NCBI GenBank assembly: GCA_913774955.1
Contig: CAJYKV010000007.1
Span: 583,693 to 647,692 of the forward strand
Origin: an uncultured Acidovorax sp.
GTDB taxonomy: Bacteria > Pseudomonadota > Gammaproteobacteria > Burkholderiales > Burkholderiaceae_C
DNA length: 64,000 nt
Direction of reading: 5' to 3'
A program made the position numbers and the translations under genes. This document shows, in pieces, positions 37,991 through 46,660 of the stretch; within the stretch, counting starts at the first letter, position 1, and the number at the start of each line of letters is the position of its first letter. The notes beneath the pieces are model-generated. The model saw only the letters and a list, made by a program, of their open reading frames with translations. It was not told the DNA's origin and did not search any database.

Positions 37991-38887
37991 TCAGAGCAGG
38001 CCGGCGGAGCGCAGCGCGGCTTCCACCACGGGTTCGCTGGCGGGCGACAGCGGCGTCATGGGCAGGCGCATCGTGCCGCCGCACAGGCCCATGTGCTGCA
38101 GGGCCCACTTCACGGGGATGGGGTTGGCCTCGACGAAGAGATGCTTGTGCACCGGCATCAGGCGCAGCTGGATTTCCATCGCGCGGCGCGTGTCGCCCGC
38201 GATCGCGGCCATGCAGAGCTCGTGCATGAGGCGCGGCGCCACGTTGGCGGTGACGCTGATGTTGCCCTGGCCGCCGCAGAGCATCAGCGCCACGGCCGTC
38301 GGATCGTCGCCCGAATAGACGGCGAAGCCCTCGGGCACGTCGCGGATCAGCCACTGCGCGCGCTCGATGTTGCCGGTGGCTTCCTTGATGCCGATGATGC
38401 CGGGCACCTGGGCGAGGCGCAGCACCGTGTCGTGCAGCATGTCCGCCACGGAGCGGCCGGGCACGTTGTAGAGGATGGTGGGCAGGTCGCCCACGGCCTC
38501 GGCGATCGCCTTGAAATGCTGGTACTGGCCCTCTTGGGTGGGCTTGTTGTAGTAGGGCACGACCTGCAGCTGGCTGTCGGCGCCCACCTTCTTGGCGAAG
38601 CGGGCGAGCTCGATCGCCTCGGCGGTGGAGTTGGCACCGCAGCCGGCCATGATCGGCACGCGGCCGGCGGACTGCTCGACCGCGACGCGGATGATCTCGC
38701 AATGCTCCTCGACGTTCACCGTGGGCGATTCGCCCGTGGTGCCCACGACGCCGATGCAGTCGGTGCCCTCGGCGACGTGCCAGTCGATCAGCTTGCGCAG
38801 GGTGGGGTAGTCCACGCTGCCGTCCTCGTGCATGGGGGTGACGAGGGCGACGATGCTGCCGGTGAGGGTGGCGCTGGAAGAGGTCAT
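37991..38887 (-). CDS. dapA: 4-hydroxy-tetrahydrodipicolinate synthase
   Basis: A 298-residue DapA that condenses pyruvate with aspartate semialdehyde in the lysine/meso-diaminopimelate pathway. Conserved parts are [32 protein letters not shown], the tyrosine in [11 protein letters not shown], the Schiff-base lysine in [10 protein letters not shown], and [12 protein letters not shown]. Length is standard. It leads the dapA-bamC-MBL operon. On the complement strand TAGAAT at 38915-38920 lies 28 bases before the start and may be its -10. Confidence 0.97.
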   Translation of the reverse strand: MTSSSATLTGSIVALVTPMHEDGSVDYPTLRKLIDWHVAEGTDCIGVVGTTGESPTVNVEEHCEIIRVAVEQSAGRVPIMAGCGANSTAEAIELARFAKKVGADSQLQVVPYYNKPTQEGQYQHFKAIAEAVGDLPTILYNVPGRSVADMLHDTVLRLAQVPGIIGIKEATGNIERAQWLIRDVPEGFAVYSGDDPTAVALMLCGGQGNISVTANVAPRLMHELCMAAIAGDTRRAMEIQLRLMPVHKHLFVEANPIPVKWALQHMGLCGGTMRLPMTPLSPASEPVVEAALRSAGLL

Positions 38888-38949
38888 GTCCGCGAAGGAA
38901 AACGGTAAAAGAGCATTCTAACGAGTGTGTAACCGGCCCGGCCGGGGGG

Positions 38950-39537
38950 TTAACCGGGGGGCGGCGGCACGAGGGGATGGCGGGGCGGTGCGTCGCCGGG
39001 TGCCTCCCGGACGGCCGCGATGCGCTGCACGAAGCGTTCCGGCGACGGCAGGAAGCCGTCCTCGTAGGCCACCACCCTCAGACCCGCGCAGGCGCCCAGC
39101 AGTTCCCCGGGTTCGAGCAGAAAGTCCGGCCGCGACGGACGGCCCACGGTGCCGTTGCCGTGCGCGAAGGTTTCGTAGAGCAGCACGCCGCCGGGCGCGA
39201 CGCTCTGCACCAGGGTGTGCAGCAGCGGGCGCCAGAGATAGTGGGTGACCACGACGGCATCGAAGCGGCGACCGGCGAACGGCCAGGGGCCCTGCTCGAT
39301 GTCGGCGCGGACCAGCTCGCCCAGTCCCGCCAGCGCGGCGACGTCGGGCCCGGAGCGGTCCACGCCGGCCACGGCATGGCCGCGCGCGTGGAGCCAGCGC
39401 AGGTGCCGGCCGCCGCCGCAGGCGACGTCGAGCACGCGGCCATGGGGCGGCACCAGATGGGCCCAGCGCACGATCCAGTCGGAGGGGGCGGCAGGGCCGG
39501 GCGCGGCGGTGCGCGGGATAGGAGGGAAAGGCTGCAT
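38950..39537 (-). CDS. Class I SAM-dependent methyltransferase
   Basis: A 195-residue methyltransferase. The SAM-binding motif I is VLDVACGGGRHLRWLHARG, followed by the acidic end of strand 2 in VAGVDRS and motif post-I RADIEQGPWPFAG. Motif IV reads FDAVVVTHYLWRPLL. It resembles the small TehB/UbiE-like methyltransferases; the substrate is unknown. The start is ATG 39537. It is read in the same direction as dapA, 62 bp upstream of it, with a 55-bp gap to the small membrane protein gene. Confidence 0.88.
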   Translation of the reverse strand: MQPFPPIPRTAAPGPAAPSDWIVRWAHLVPPHGRVLDVACGGGRHLRWLHARGHAVAGVDRSGPDVAALAGLGELVRADIEQGPWPFAGRRFDAVVVTHYLWRPLLHTLVQSVAPGGVLLYETFAHGNGTVGRPSRPDFLLEPGELLGACAGLRVVAYEDGFLPSPERFVQRIAAVREAPGDAPPRHPLVPPPPG

Positions 39538-39592
39538 GGCGAAGGCCGGCGGGACGCGGGGGAGGGGCCGGGACGGGCCCGCGGTGGCTTCG

Positions 39593-39766
39593 TCAGAAGC
39601 AGGACCAGACCTGGTCCGCCATCATGACCACGAAACCGGGCTCCGCGTACAGCGCGAAGGCGGCGGACAGCGCCGCGACGGCCGCGGCGGCCATGGCCAG
39701 CCGCCTTTTCCAGGCGGGGCGGCGCGAAGCGGATGCGGGCCGGGCGGTGTCGACCATGGCGTGCAT
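39593..39766 (-). CDS. Small single-pass membrane protein
   Basis: A protein of about 57 residues with a basic N-terminus (RRPAWKRRLA), a hydrophobic helix MAAAAVAALSAAFALY and a short tail EPGFVVMMADQVWSCF. The DQVWxCF ending gives it a conserved look; I believe such tails recur in small proteins of this family, but I cannot assign a role. The start is uncertain: ATG 39766 is used, while TTG 39778 would overlap the MFS stop codon (TTGA) and ATG 39757 is also possible. It lies directly after the MFS permease gene and before the methyltransferase, so it is probably in their transcript. Confidence 0.65.
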   Translation of the reverse strand: MHAMVDTARPASASRRPAWKRRLAMAAAAVAALSAAFALYAEPGFVVMMADQVWSCF

Positions 39767-39774
39767 GCCGCGGC

Positions 39775-41022
39775 TCAACCGGCGGCGCCTGCCCGGGCCG
39801 GGGAACGCACGATCGGCGATTCGCGCACCGGCAGGTTGATGAGGCCGGCCGCGACGCCCAGGGCGATCGCCAGGTACCAGACCACGTCGTAGCTGCCCGT
39901 GCGGTCATAAAGATAGCCGCCCAGCCAGACGCCCAGGAAGCTGCCGATCTGGTGGCTGAAGAACACGAACCCGCCCAGCATCGAGAGGTGCTGCACGCCG
40001 AAGATCTGCGCCACCGTCGCATTGGTGGGCGGCACGGTCGACAGCCACAGGAAGCCGATCACCGCCGAGAACACGTACACCGAGACCGGCGTGAGCGGCG
40101 CGAGCAGGAACACCGTGATCGCCGCCGCGCGGGCGAAATAGATGAAGGCCAGGATGTGCCGGCGCGCCATGCGCTGGCCCAGCGTGCCCGCGATGTAGGT
40201 GCCGAAGACGTTGAAGAGGCCGATGAGCGCGAGCGCGTAGCTCGCCACCTGGGGCGAGAGGCCGTGGTCCTTGAGGTAGCTCGGCATGTGCACGCCGATG
40301 AACACCACCTGGAAGCCGCACACGAAGTAGCCGGCCGTGAGCAGCAGGAAGCTGGGATAGCGCAGCGCCTCGGAGAGGGCTTCACCCACGCTCTGGCCGC
40401 GCGGCGCGCGCGCCGCGCCTGCCGCGCCCGCGGCCTGGCGCCCGAAAGCCGGCTCGCGCAGGCCGAAGGCGATCGGCACGATCAGCAGCACCATCACCGA
40501 GAGCGCGAGCAGCGATTCCTGCCAGCCCAGGCGCGCGATCAGCTGCCCTTCCACGGGCACCATGAGGAACTGCCCGAACGAGCCCGCGGCCGCCGCGACC
40601 CCCATGGCCCAGGAGCGCTTCTCGGCCGGAATCTGCCGCCCCAGCACGCCGTAGATCACTGCATAGGTGGTGCCCGCCTGCGCCGCGCCGATCAGCACGC
40701 CCGCGGTGAGCGCGAACAGCAGCGGCGTGGGCGAGAGCGCCATTCCGACCAGGCCCGCGGCGTAGAGCACCGCGCCGCCGATCAGCACCCGGAAGGCGCC
40801 GAAGCGGTCGGCGGCCATGCCCGCGAAGATGCCGAACAGGCCCCAGGCGAGGTTCTGGACGGCGATCGCCAGCGCGAAGCTCTGGCGCGTCCAGCCCATG
40901 TCCTGGGTGATCGGCTGCAGCCACAGGCCGAAGCCGTGGCGGATGCCCATGGAGAGCGTGACGATGGCCGCGCCGCAGGCGAGGACCTGCACCATGGAGA
41001 GCTTGGGGGTTTCGGAGGACAT
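39775..41022 (-). CDS. MFS transporter (monocarboxylate/oxalate-formate antiporter-like)
   Basis: A 415-residue major facilitator with twelve hydrophobic helices and a central cytoplasmic loop (about 195-220) rich in Ala/Arg. The early part GIRHGFGLWLQPITQDMGWT and the loop 2-3 motif FGIFAGMAADRFGAFRVLIG, then SFGQFLMVPVEGQLI, are like the monocarboxylate-porter/CynX and oxalate-formate groups. Substrate is unknown. The ATG at 41022 has TTCGGAGGAC upstream. It is divergent from parE, with a 124-bp intergenic region that must hold both promoters. Confidence 0.9.
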   Translation of the reverse strand: MSSETPKLSMVQVLACGAAIVTLSMGIRHGFGLWLQPITQDMGWTRQSFALAIAVQNLAWGLFGIFAGMAADRFGAFRVLIGGAVLYAAGLVGMALSPTPLLFALTAGVLIGAAQAGTTYAVIYGVLGRQIPAEKRSWAMGVAAAAGSFGQFLMVPVEGQLIARLGWQESLLALSVMVLLIVPIAFGLREPAFGRQAAGAAGAARAPRGQSVGEALSEALRYPSFLLLTAGYFVCGFQVVFIGVHMPSYLKDHGLSPQVASYALALIGLFNVFGTYIAGTLGQRMARRHILAFIYFARAAAITVFLLAPLTPVSVYVFSAVIGFLWLSTVPPTNATVAQIFGVQHLSMLGGFVFFSHQIGSFLGVWLGGYLYDRTGSYDVVWYLAIALGVAAGLINLPVRESPIVRSPARAGAAG

Positions 41023-41132
41023 CCGGCGAATGTAGCCAAAAGCGCCGCGCGGCGCTCGCGGGCTGGTGCGGGTAAACCCGTGCCGCGCGCGGGCGACTGT
41101 TTTTTCATCCAGTGTCGCCCGGCGGGCCGCAC

Positions 41133-41138
41133 TACAAT
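41133..41138 (+). promoter_or_regulatory. Probable -10 box (TACAAT) for parE
   Basis: CTACAAT lies 8 bases before the parE ATG, in the same form as that ahead of queG. The close spacing implies a leaderless or almost leaderless mRNA. A clear -35 is not visible. Confidence 0.45.
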
Positions 41139-41146
41139 CCGCGCCC

Positions 41147-43129
41147 ATGGCAGCCAAACCCTCTTCCGTTTCGCCCAGCGAATATTCCGAAGGTTCGATC
41201 CGCGTGCTCAAGGGCCTGGAGCCCGTCAAGCAGCGGCCGGGCATGTACACGCGCACCGACAACCCGCTGCACATCATCCAGGAAGTGCTCGACAACGCGG
41301 CCGACGAGGCCCTGGCCGGGCACGGCAAGCGCATCAAGGTCACCCTGCATGCCGACGGCTCCGTCGGCATCGAGGACGACGGCCGCGGCATCCCGTTCGG
41401 CCTGCACCCCGAAGAGAAGGCCCCGGTGATCGAGCTGGTCTTCACGCGGCTGCACGCCGGCGGCAAGTTCGACAAGGGCAAGGGCGGCGCCTACAGCTTC
41501 TCGGGCGGCCTGCACGGCGTGGGCGTCTCGGTCACCAACGCGCTCGCGCTGCGGCTGGAAGCCTCCACCCACCGCGAGGGGCAGATCGCGCGCCTCGTGT
41601 TCGAGGGCGGCGACGTCACCGAGCCGCTCACGGCCCGGCCGCTGGCCGCGGGCGAGCGCCGCCAGGGTACGACGGTGCGGGTGTGGCCGGACGGCAAGTA
41701 TTTCGAATCGACCGCGCTGCCCATGGGCGAGCTGGTGCATCTGCTGCGCAGCAAGGCGGTGCTGATGCCGGGCGTGACGGTGTCCCTGGTCAACGAGAAG
41801 ACGAAGGAGACGCAGACCTGGCAGTACAAGGGCGGCCTGCGCGACTATCTCGGCCAGAACCTTTCGCACGATCCGGTGATCCCTCTCTTCGAGGGCGATG
41901 GCTATGCCGACCGGCACAGCGAGAACTTCGCCGAAGGCGAAGGCGCCGCGTGGTGCGTGGCCTTCACCGAGGAAGGCCAACCCATGCGCGAGAGCTACGT
42001 CAACCTGATTCCCACGAGCGCGGGCGGCACGCACGAGAGCGGCCTGCGCGACGGCCTGTTCAATGCCGTCAAGAGCTTCATCGAGCTGCATTCGCTGCTG
42101 CCCAAGGGCGTCAAGCTGCTGCCCGAGGACGTGTTCGCGCGTGCCTCGTACGTGCTCTCGGCCAAGGTGCTGGACCCGCAGTTCCAGGGCCAGATCAAGG
42201 AGCGGCTCAATTCGCGCGACGCCGTGCGGCTGGTGAGCGGCTTCGTGCGCCCCGCGCTCGAGCTGTGGCTGCACCAGCACGTCGATTACGGCAAGAAGCT
42301 CGCAGAACTCGCCATCAAGGCCGCGCAGACCCGCCAGAAGGCCGGGCAGAAGGTCGAGAAGAAGAAGGGCTCCGGCGTGGCCGTGCTGCCGGGCAAGCTC
42401 ACCGACTGCGAAAGCCGCGACCTGTCGCACAACGAGGTGTTCCTGGTGGAGGGCGACTCCGCCGGCGGCAGCGCCAAGATGGGCCGCGACAAGGAATGCC
42501 AGGCCGTGCTGCCGCTGCGCGGCAAGGTGCTCAACACCTGGGAGGTGGACCGCGACCGGCTGTTCGCCAACACCGAGATCCACGACATCTCCGTGGCGCT
42601 GGGCGTCGATCCGCACGGCCCGAACGACACGCCGGACCTCTCCGGCCTGCGCTACGGCAAGGTGTGCATCCTGTCCGATGCCGACGTCGACGGCTCGCAC
42701 ATCCAGGTGCTGCTCCTCACGCTGTTCTTCCGCCACTTCCCCAAGCTGATCGAGACCGGCCACATCTACGTGGCGCGGCCCCCGCTCTACCGCGTGGACG
42801 TGCCTGCGCGCGGCAAGAAGCCGGCATCGAAGGTGTATGCGCTGGACGACGGCGAGCTGGAGGCGATCCTCGACAAGTGCGCCAAGGATGGCGTGGCGCG
42901 CGAGAAATGCCAGATCAGCCGCTTCAAGGGCCTGGGCGAGATGAATGCCGAGCAGCTGTGGGAAACCACGCTCAATCCCGACACCCGCCGCCTGCTGCCC
43001 GTGCAGCTGGGCACGATGGGCTTCGCCGAGACCGAGGGCCTGATCACCAAGCTCATGGGCAAGGGCGAGGCGGCCGCGCGCCGCGAGCTCATGGAACTGC
43101 ACGGCGACGCCGTGGACGTGGACATCTGA
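41147..43129 (+). CDS. parE: DNA topoisomerase IV subunit B
   Basis: A 660-residue type IIA topoisomerase ATPase subunit. GHKL motifs: QEVLDNAADEALAGHG and EDDGRGIPFG, then GKGGAYSFSGGLHGVG. The Toprim region has LVEGDSAGGSAKMGRD and the metal-binding DADVDGSHIQVLLL. The motif KDKECQAVLPLRGKV, absence of the long GyrB insert, and the parC gene nearby mark it as ParE rather than GyrB. Topo IV decatenates sister chromosomes. The lytic transglycosylase gene starts 4 bp after the stop. Confidence 0.96.
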   Translation: MAAKPSSVSPSEYSEGSIRVLKGLEPVKQRPGMYTRTDNPLHIIQEVLDNAADEALAGHGKRIKVTLHADGSVGIEDDGRGIPFGLHPEEKAPVIELVFTRLHAGGKFDKGKGGAYSFSGGLHGVGVSVTNALALRLEASTHREGQIARLVFEGGDVTEPLTARPLAAGERRQGTTVRVWPDGKYFESTALPMGELVHLLRSKAVLMPGVTVSLVNEKTKETQTWQYKGGLRDYLGQNLSHDPVIPLFEGDGYADRHSENFAEGEGAAWCVAFTEEGQPMRESYVNLIPTSAGGTHESGLRDGLFNAVKSFIELHSLLPKGVKLLPEDVFARASYVLSAKVLDPQFQGQIKERLNSRDAVRLVSGFVRPALELWLHQHVDYGKKLAELAIKAAQTRQKAGQKVEKKKGSGVAVLPGKLTDCESRDLSHNEVFLVEGDSAGGSAKMGRDKECQAVLPLRGKVLNTWEVDRDRLFANTEIHDISVALGVDPHGPNDTPDLSGLRYGKVCILSDADVDGSHIQVLLLTLFFRHFPKLIETGHIYVARPPLYRVDVPARGKKPASKVYALDDGELEAILDKCAKDGVAREKCQISRFKGLGEMNAEQLWETTLNPDTRRLLPVQLGTMGFAETEGLITKLMGKGEAAARRELMELHGDAVDVDI

Positions 43130-43133
43130 AGCC

Positions 43134-43991
43134 ATGGCGGCTCAGCGCTCCAGTGGCGATGCGGTGGCGGCGGGGCTGGGGCGGCGCGCGGCCGCCGGCG
43201 CGCGCGTGGCCGCAGTGGTCCTGGCGCTCTGGCTGCCGGTGCAATCCGCGCATGCGGACCTCTGGGCCTACGTGGACGACCGCGGCGTGACGCATTTCGC
43301 GGCCGAGCGCATCGACGAGCGCTACAGCCTGTTCTTCCGCGGCGACGTGTTCGATTCCACCAAGGACGGGCGGGCCGCGGGCACGGGCATGGGCCTCGTG
43401 CCGCCCGGCGCGGCGCCCGGGGCCACGCCGGAGAGCGCGCGGCGGCTGGCCTATTTCGACATCGCGCCCGAGGTCAAGCGCGTGAAGCATTTCCTGCGCG
43501 CCTCGGCCAGCCGCCACGGGCTCGACTACGAACTGCTGCAGGCGGTGATCGCCACCGAATCCGGGTTCGATCCGCAGGCCGTGTCGCCGCGCGGCGCGGT
43601 GGGGCTCATGCAGGTGATGCCGGCCACGGCCGAACGCTTCGGCGTGGCGCGCGAGGCGAAGCGTTCGGTGCAGCAGAAGCTCACCGACCCAGGCACGAAC
43701 ATCGCAGCCGGCGCACGCTACCTGCGCCACCTGATCGACCTTTTCGAAGGCCGGCTGGACCTGGCCCTGGCGGCCTACAACGCGGGCGAGGGCGCCGTGC
43801 AGCGCGCCGGCAGGCGCATTCCCGCCTACCGCGAAACGCAGAACTACGTGAAGAGCGTGCTGGGGCTGTACGCGCTGCTCAAGCCCGCCGCCGTGGCGCC
43901 TGCACCGCCGCCGCCGGCCGCGGGGCGCGGGGCCGCCGCCGGCCGCGTGCGCATGGAGCTGGCGGCGCCGCTGGCGCAGGGCGCGCCCTGA
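43134..43991 (+). CDS. Lytic transglycosylase (Slt-type, with DUF4124-like start)
   Basis: A 285-residue periplasmic lytic transglycosylase. A signal peptide ([17 protein letters not shown]) precedes [17 protein letters not shown], a DUF4124-type module. The SLT domain (about 118-240) has catalytic Glu in IATESGFDP, then [31 protein letters not shown] and [12 protein letters not shown] Pro/Ala tail ends it. It cuts peptidoglycan glycan strands to 1,6-anhydro products. Lying between parE and parC with gaps of 4 and 61 bp, it is transcribed with topoisomerase IV. Confidence 0.93.
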   Translation: MAAQRSSGDAVAAGLGRRAAAGARVAAVVLALWLPVQSAHADLWAYVDDRGVTHFAAERIDERYSLFFRGDVFDSTKDGRAAGTGMGLVPPGAAPGATPESARRLAYFDIAPEVKRVKHFLRASASRHGLDYELLQAVIATESGFDPQAVSPRGAVGLMQVMPATAERFGVAREAKRSVQQKLTDPGTNIAAGARYLRHLIDLFEGRLDLALAAYNAGEGAVQRAGRRIPAYRETQNYVKSVLGLYALLKPAAVAPAPPPPAAGRGAAAGRVRMELAAPLAQGAP

Positions 43992-44052
43992 CTTTCCGAA
44001 CGACACCGCGGCGCACCGGCTGCCGCGTTTTTCCTTCCATCCTTTCCCACGC

Positions 44053-46410
44053 ATGAGCGACAACGACCAACCCACCCTCGACTTCACCCAGCCCGCCTCC
44101 GACGACCAGCTCGGCCTGGCCGGCTATGCGCAGCGCGCCTACCTGGAGTACGCGCTCTCGGTGGTGAAGGGCCGCGCGCTGCCGGACGTGTGCGACGGCA
44201 TGAAGCCGGTGCAGCGCCGCATCCTGTTCGCCATGGAGCGCATGGGCCTGGCCTACGGCGGTCCCACGCGCAACGTGCCCGCCAAGCCCGTGAAGAGCGC
44301 CCGCGTGGTGGGCGATGTGCTGGGCCGCTTCCATCCGCACGGCGACCAGTCGGCCTACGACGCGCTGGTGCGGCTCGCGCAGGACTTCAGCCAGCGCTAT
44401 CCGCTCATCGACGGCCAGGGCAACTTCGGCAGCCGCGACGGCGACGGCGCCGCGGCCATGCGCTACACCGAGGCGCGGCTCACGCGCATCGCCAGCCTGC
44501 TGCTCGACGAGATCGACCAGGGCACGGTCGATTTCGTGCCGAACTACGACGGCTCCACCGAGGAGCCGCGCCAGTTGCCCGCGCGCCTGCCGTTCGCGCT
44601 GCTCAACGGCGCGAGCGGCATCGCCGTGGGCCTGGCCACCGAGATCCCGAGCCACAACCTGCGCGAGATCGCCGACGCCTGCGTGGCGCTGGTGAAGAAC
44701 CCGAAGCTCGCCGACGAGGAGCTCGCCGCGATGGTGCCGGGCCCGGACTACCCCGGCGGCGGCCAGATCATCAGCAGCCCGGGCGACATCCAGGACGCCT
44801 ACCGCACGGGGCGCGGCAGCCTCAAGGTGCGCGCACGCTGGAAGATCGAGGACCTCGCGCGCGGCCAGTGGCAGATGGTGGTCACCGAACTGCCGCCCGG
44901 TGTCTCCGCACAGAAGGTGCTGGAAGAGATCGAGGAACTCACCAACCCCAAGGTGAAGACCGGCAAGAAGGCGCTCTCGCAGGAGCAGACGCAGCTCAAG
45001 GCCACGGTGCTGGGCGTGCTGGACGTGGTGCGCGACGAGTCGAGCAAGGACGCGCCGGTGCGCATCGTGTTCGAGCCCAAGACCGGCAAGGTGCCGCAGC
45101 AGGAGCTCATCACCACGCTGCTCGCGCACACCAGCCTGGAGACCTCCGCGCCGATCAACCTGACCATGGTGGGCCTGGACGGCAGGCCGGTGCAGAAATC
45201 GCTGCGGCGCATGCTGGAGGAGTGGATCGCCTTCCGCCAGCAGACCATCACGCGGCGCAGCCAGCACCGCCTCGCCAAGGTGCTGGACCGCATCCACATC
45301 CTCGAGGGGCGGCAGACCGTGCTGCTCAACATCGACGAGGTGATCGCGATCATCCGCACGGCCGACGAGCCCAAGGCGGCGCTGATCGAGCGCTTCCGCC
45401 TCTCGGACCGGCAGGCCGAGGACATCCTGGAAATCCGGCTGCGCCAGCTCGCGCGGCTCGAAGCGATCAAGATCGAGCAGGAGCTCAAGGAACTGCGCGA
45501 GGAGCAGGGCAAGCTCGAGGACATCCTCGCCAATCCCGCCTCGCTGCGCCGCCTGATGGTGCGCGAGATCGAGCAGGACGCGAAGCAGTTCGCCGATGCG
45601 CGCCGCACGCTCATCCAGGCCGACAAGCGCGCCACCGCCGAGGTGAAGGTGGTGGACGAGCCCGTGACGGTGGTCGTCTCGCAGAAGGGCTGGGTGCGCG
45701 CGCGCCAGGGCCACGGCCACGATGCCGGCACCTTCGCGTTCAAGGCGGGCGATGCGCTCTACGGCACCTTCGAGTGCCGCACGGTCGACACGCTCATCGC
45801 GTTCGGCAGCAACGGGCGCGTGTATTCGGTGGCCGTCGCGCAACTGCCCGGCGCCCGGGGCGACGGCCAGCCGATCACCACGCTGATCGACCTGGAGGCG
45901 GGCACGCAGCCGGTGCACTACTTCGCCGGGCCGGCCAATGCGGCGCTGCTGCTCGCGGGCTCGGGCGGCTACGGCTTTATCGCGGCCGTGGAACACATGA
46001 CCGCGCGCAACCGCGGCGGCAAGGCGTTCATCTCGCTCGGCGAGGGCGAGCAGCTTTGCCGGCCTTCGCATGCGGCGTTCACGAACGGCAGCCAGCCGCT
46101 GGCACCGGCCACGCACGTGTGCTGCGCCTCGGCCGGCGGCCGCATCCTGACCTTCGAGATCGCGGAGCTCAAGCAGATGGCCAACGGCGGCCGGGGCCTG
46201 ATGCTGATCGACCTGGAGCCCAAGGACACACTGGCCGGCGCGGCCGCCTACACCCGCAGCGTGCGCATCGCGGGCGTGGGCCGCGGCGGCAAGGAGCGCG
46301 ACGAGACGCTGGAGATCCGCAGCCTGAACAATGCGCGCTTCCCGCGCGGGCGCAAGGGCAAGGCAGCGGACCTGGGCTTCAAGCCGAACGCCGTGCAGCG
46401 CCTCGAGTAA
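44053..46410 (+). CDS. parC: DNA topoisomerase IV subunit A
   Basis: A 785-residue catalytic subunit. The quinolone-resistance region reads [20 protein letters not shown], and the catalytic tyrosine is Tyr138 in [15 protein letters not shown]. Later segments include [14 protein letters not shown] and a coiled coil near 430-500 ([20 protein letters not shown]). The C-terminal beta-pinwheel is reduced compared with GyrA and lacks a clear GyrA box, so ParC is the correct call. Ser at the usual quinolone-contact position is replaced by Asp-Gln-Ser order typical of this family; no resistance claim is made. An intrinsic terminator follows. Confidence 0.95.
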   Translation: MSDNDQPTLDFTQPASDDQLGLAGYAQRAYLEYALSVVKGRALPDVCDGMKPVQRRILFAMERMGLAYGGPTRNVPAKPVKSARVVGDVLGRFHPHGDQSAYDALVRLAQDFSQRYPLIDGQGNFGSRDGDGAAAMRYTEARLTRIASLLLDEIDQGTVDFVPNYDGSTEEPRQLPARLPFALLNGASGIAVGLATEIPSHNLREIADACVALVKNPKLADEELAAMVPGPDYPGGGQIISSPGDIQDAYRTGRGSLKVRARWKIEDLARGQWQMVVTELPPGVSAQKVLEEIEELTNPKVKTGKKALSQEQTQLKATVLGVLDVVRDESSKDAPVRIVFEPKTGKVPQQELITTLLAHTSLETSAPINLTMVGLDGRPVQKSLRRMLEEWIAFRQQTITRRSQHRLAKVLDRIHILEGRQTVLLNIDEVIAIIRTADEPKAALIERFRLSDRQAEDILEIRLRQLARLEAIKIEQELKELREEQGKLEDILANPASLRRLMVREIEQDAKQFADARRTLIQADKRATAEVKVVDEPVTVVVSQKGWVRARQGHGHDAGTFAFKAGDALYGTFECRTVDTLIAFGSNGRVYSVAVAQLPGARGDGQPITTLIDLEAGTQPVHYFAGPANAALLLAGSGGYGFIAAVEHMTARNRGGKAFISLGEGEQLCRPSHAAFTNGSQPLAPATHVCCASAGGRILTFEIAELKQMANGGRGLMLIDLEPKDTLAGAAAYTRSVRIAGVGRGGKERDETLEIRSLNNARFPRGRKGKAADLGFKPNAVQRLE

Positions 46411-46479
46411 CAGCGCGCCGCCGGAGCCGCTGCGCCGGTTCTGTGGGCCCTGCCGGGCCGGCACGCACCCGTCGACCCG

Positions 46480-46508
46480 AAGGCCGCCATCGCCATGGCG
46501 GCCTTTTT
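46480..46508 (+). terminator. Rho-independent terminator after parC
   Basis: AAGGCCGCCA at 46480-46489 pairs with TGGCGGCCTT at 46496-46505 around loop TCGCCA and is followed by Ts to 46508. It lies 70 bp after the parC stop and ends the parE-transglycosylase-parC operon. Confidence 0.92.
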
Positions 46509-46660
46509 CGTTGCGCCGCCACACCGTGATTTCTGGAAATGGTGGAAACGCGCATTGGTGTTTCGGCGGGGTTGGGTGCACCATCCGCGGGCGCGAACAC
46601 GGAGAGGTTCCGGCGACTCCAGCCGCACTTCCACCGTGGGGTCGTCCAGGAGCCCTGCAC

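Noticed and set aside
39733-43290. A 1185-codon forward frame across the MFS and parE genes
   Set aside because: Shadow of two real genes; the translation looks like antisense of membrane helices (His/Arg/Glu-rich) and has no domain.
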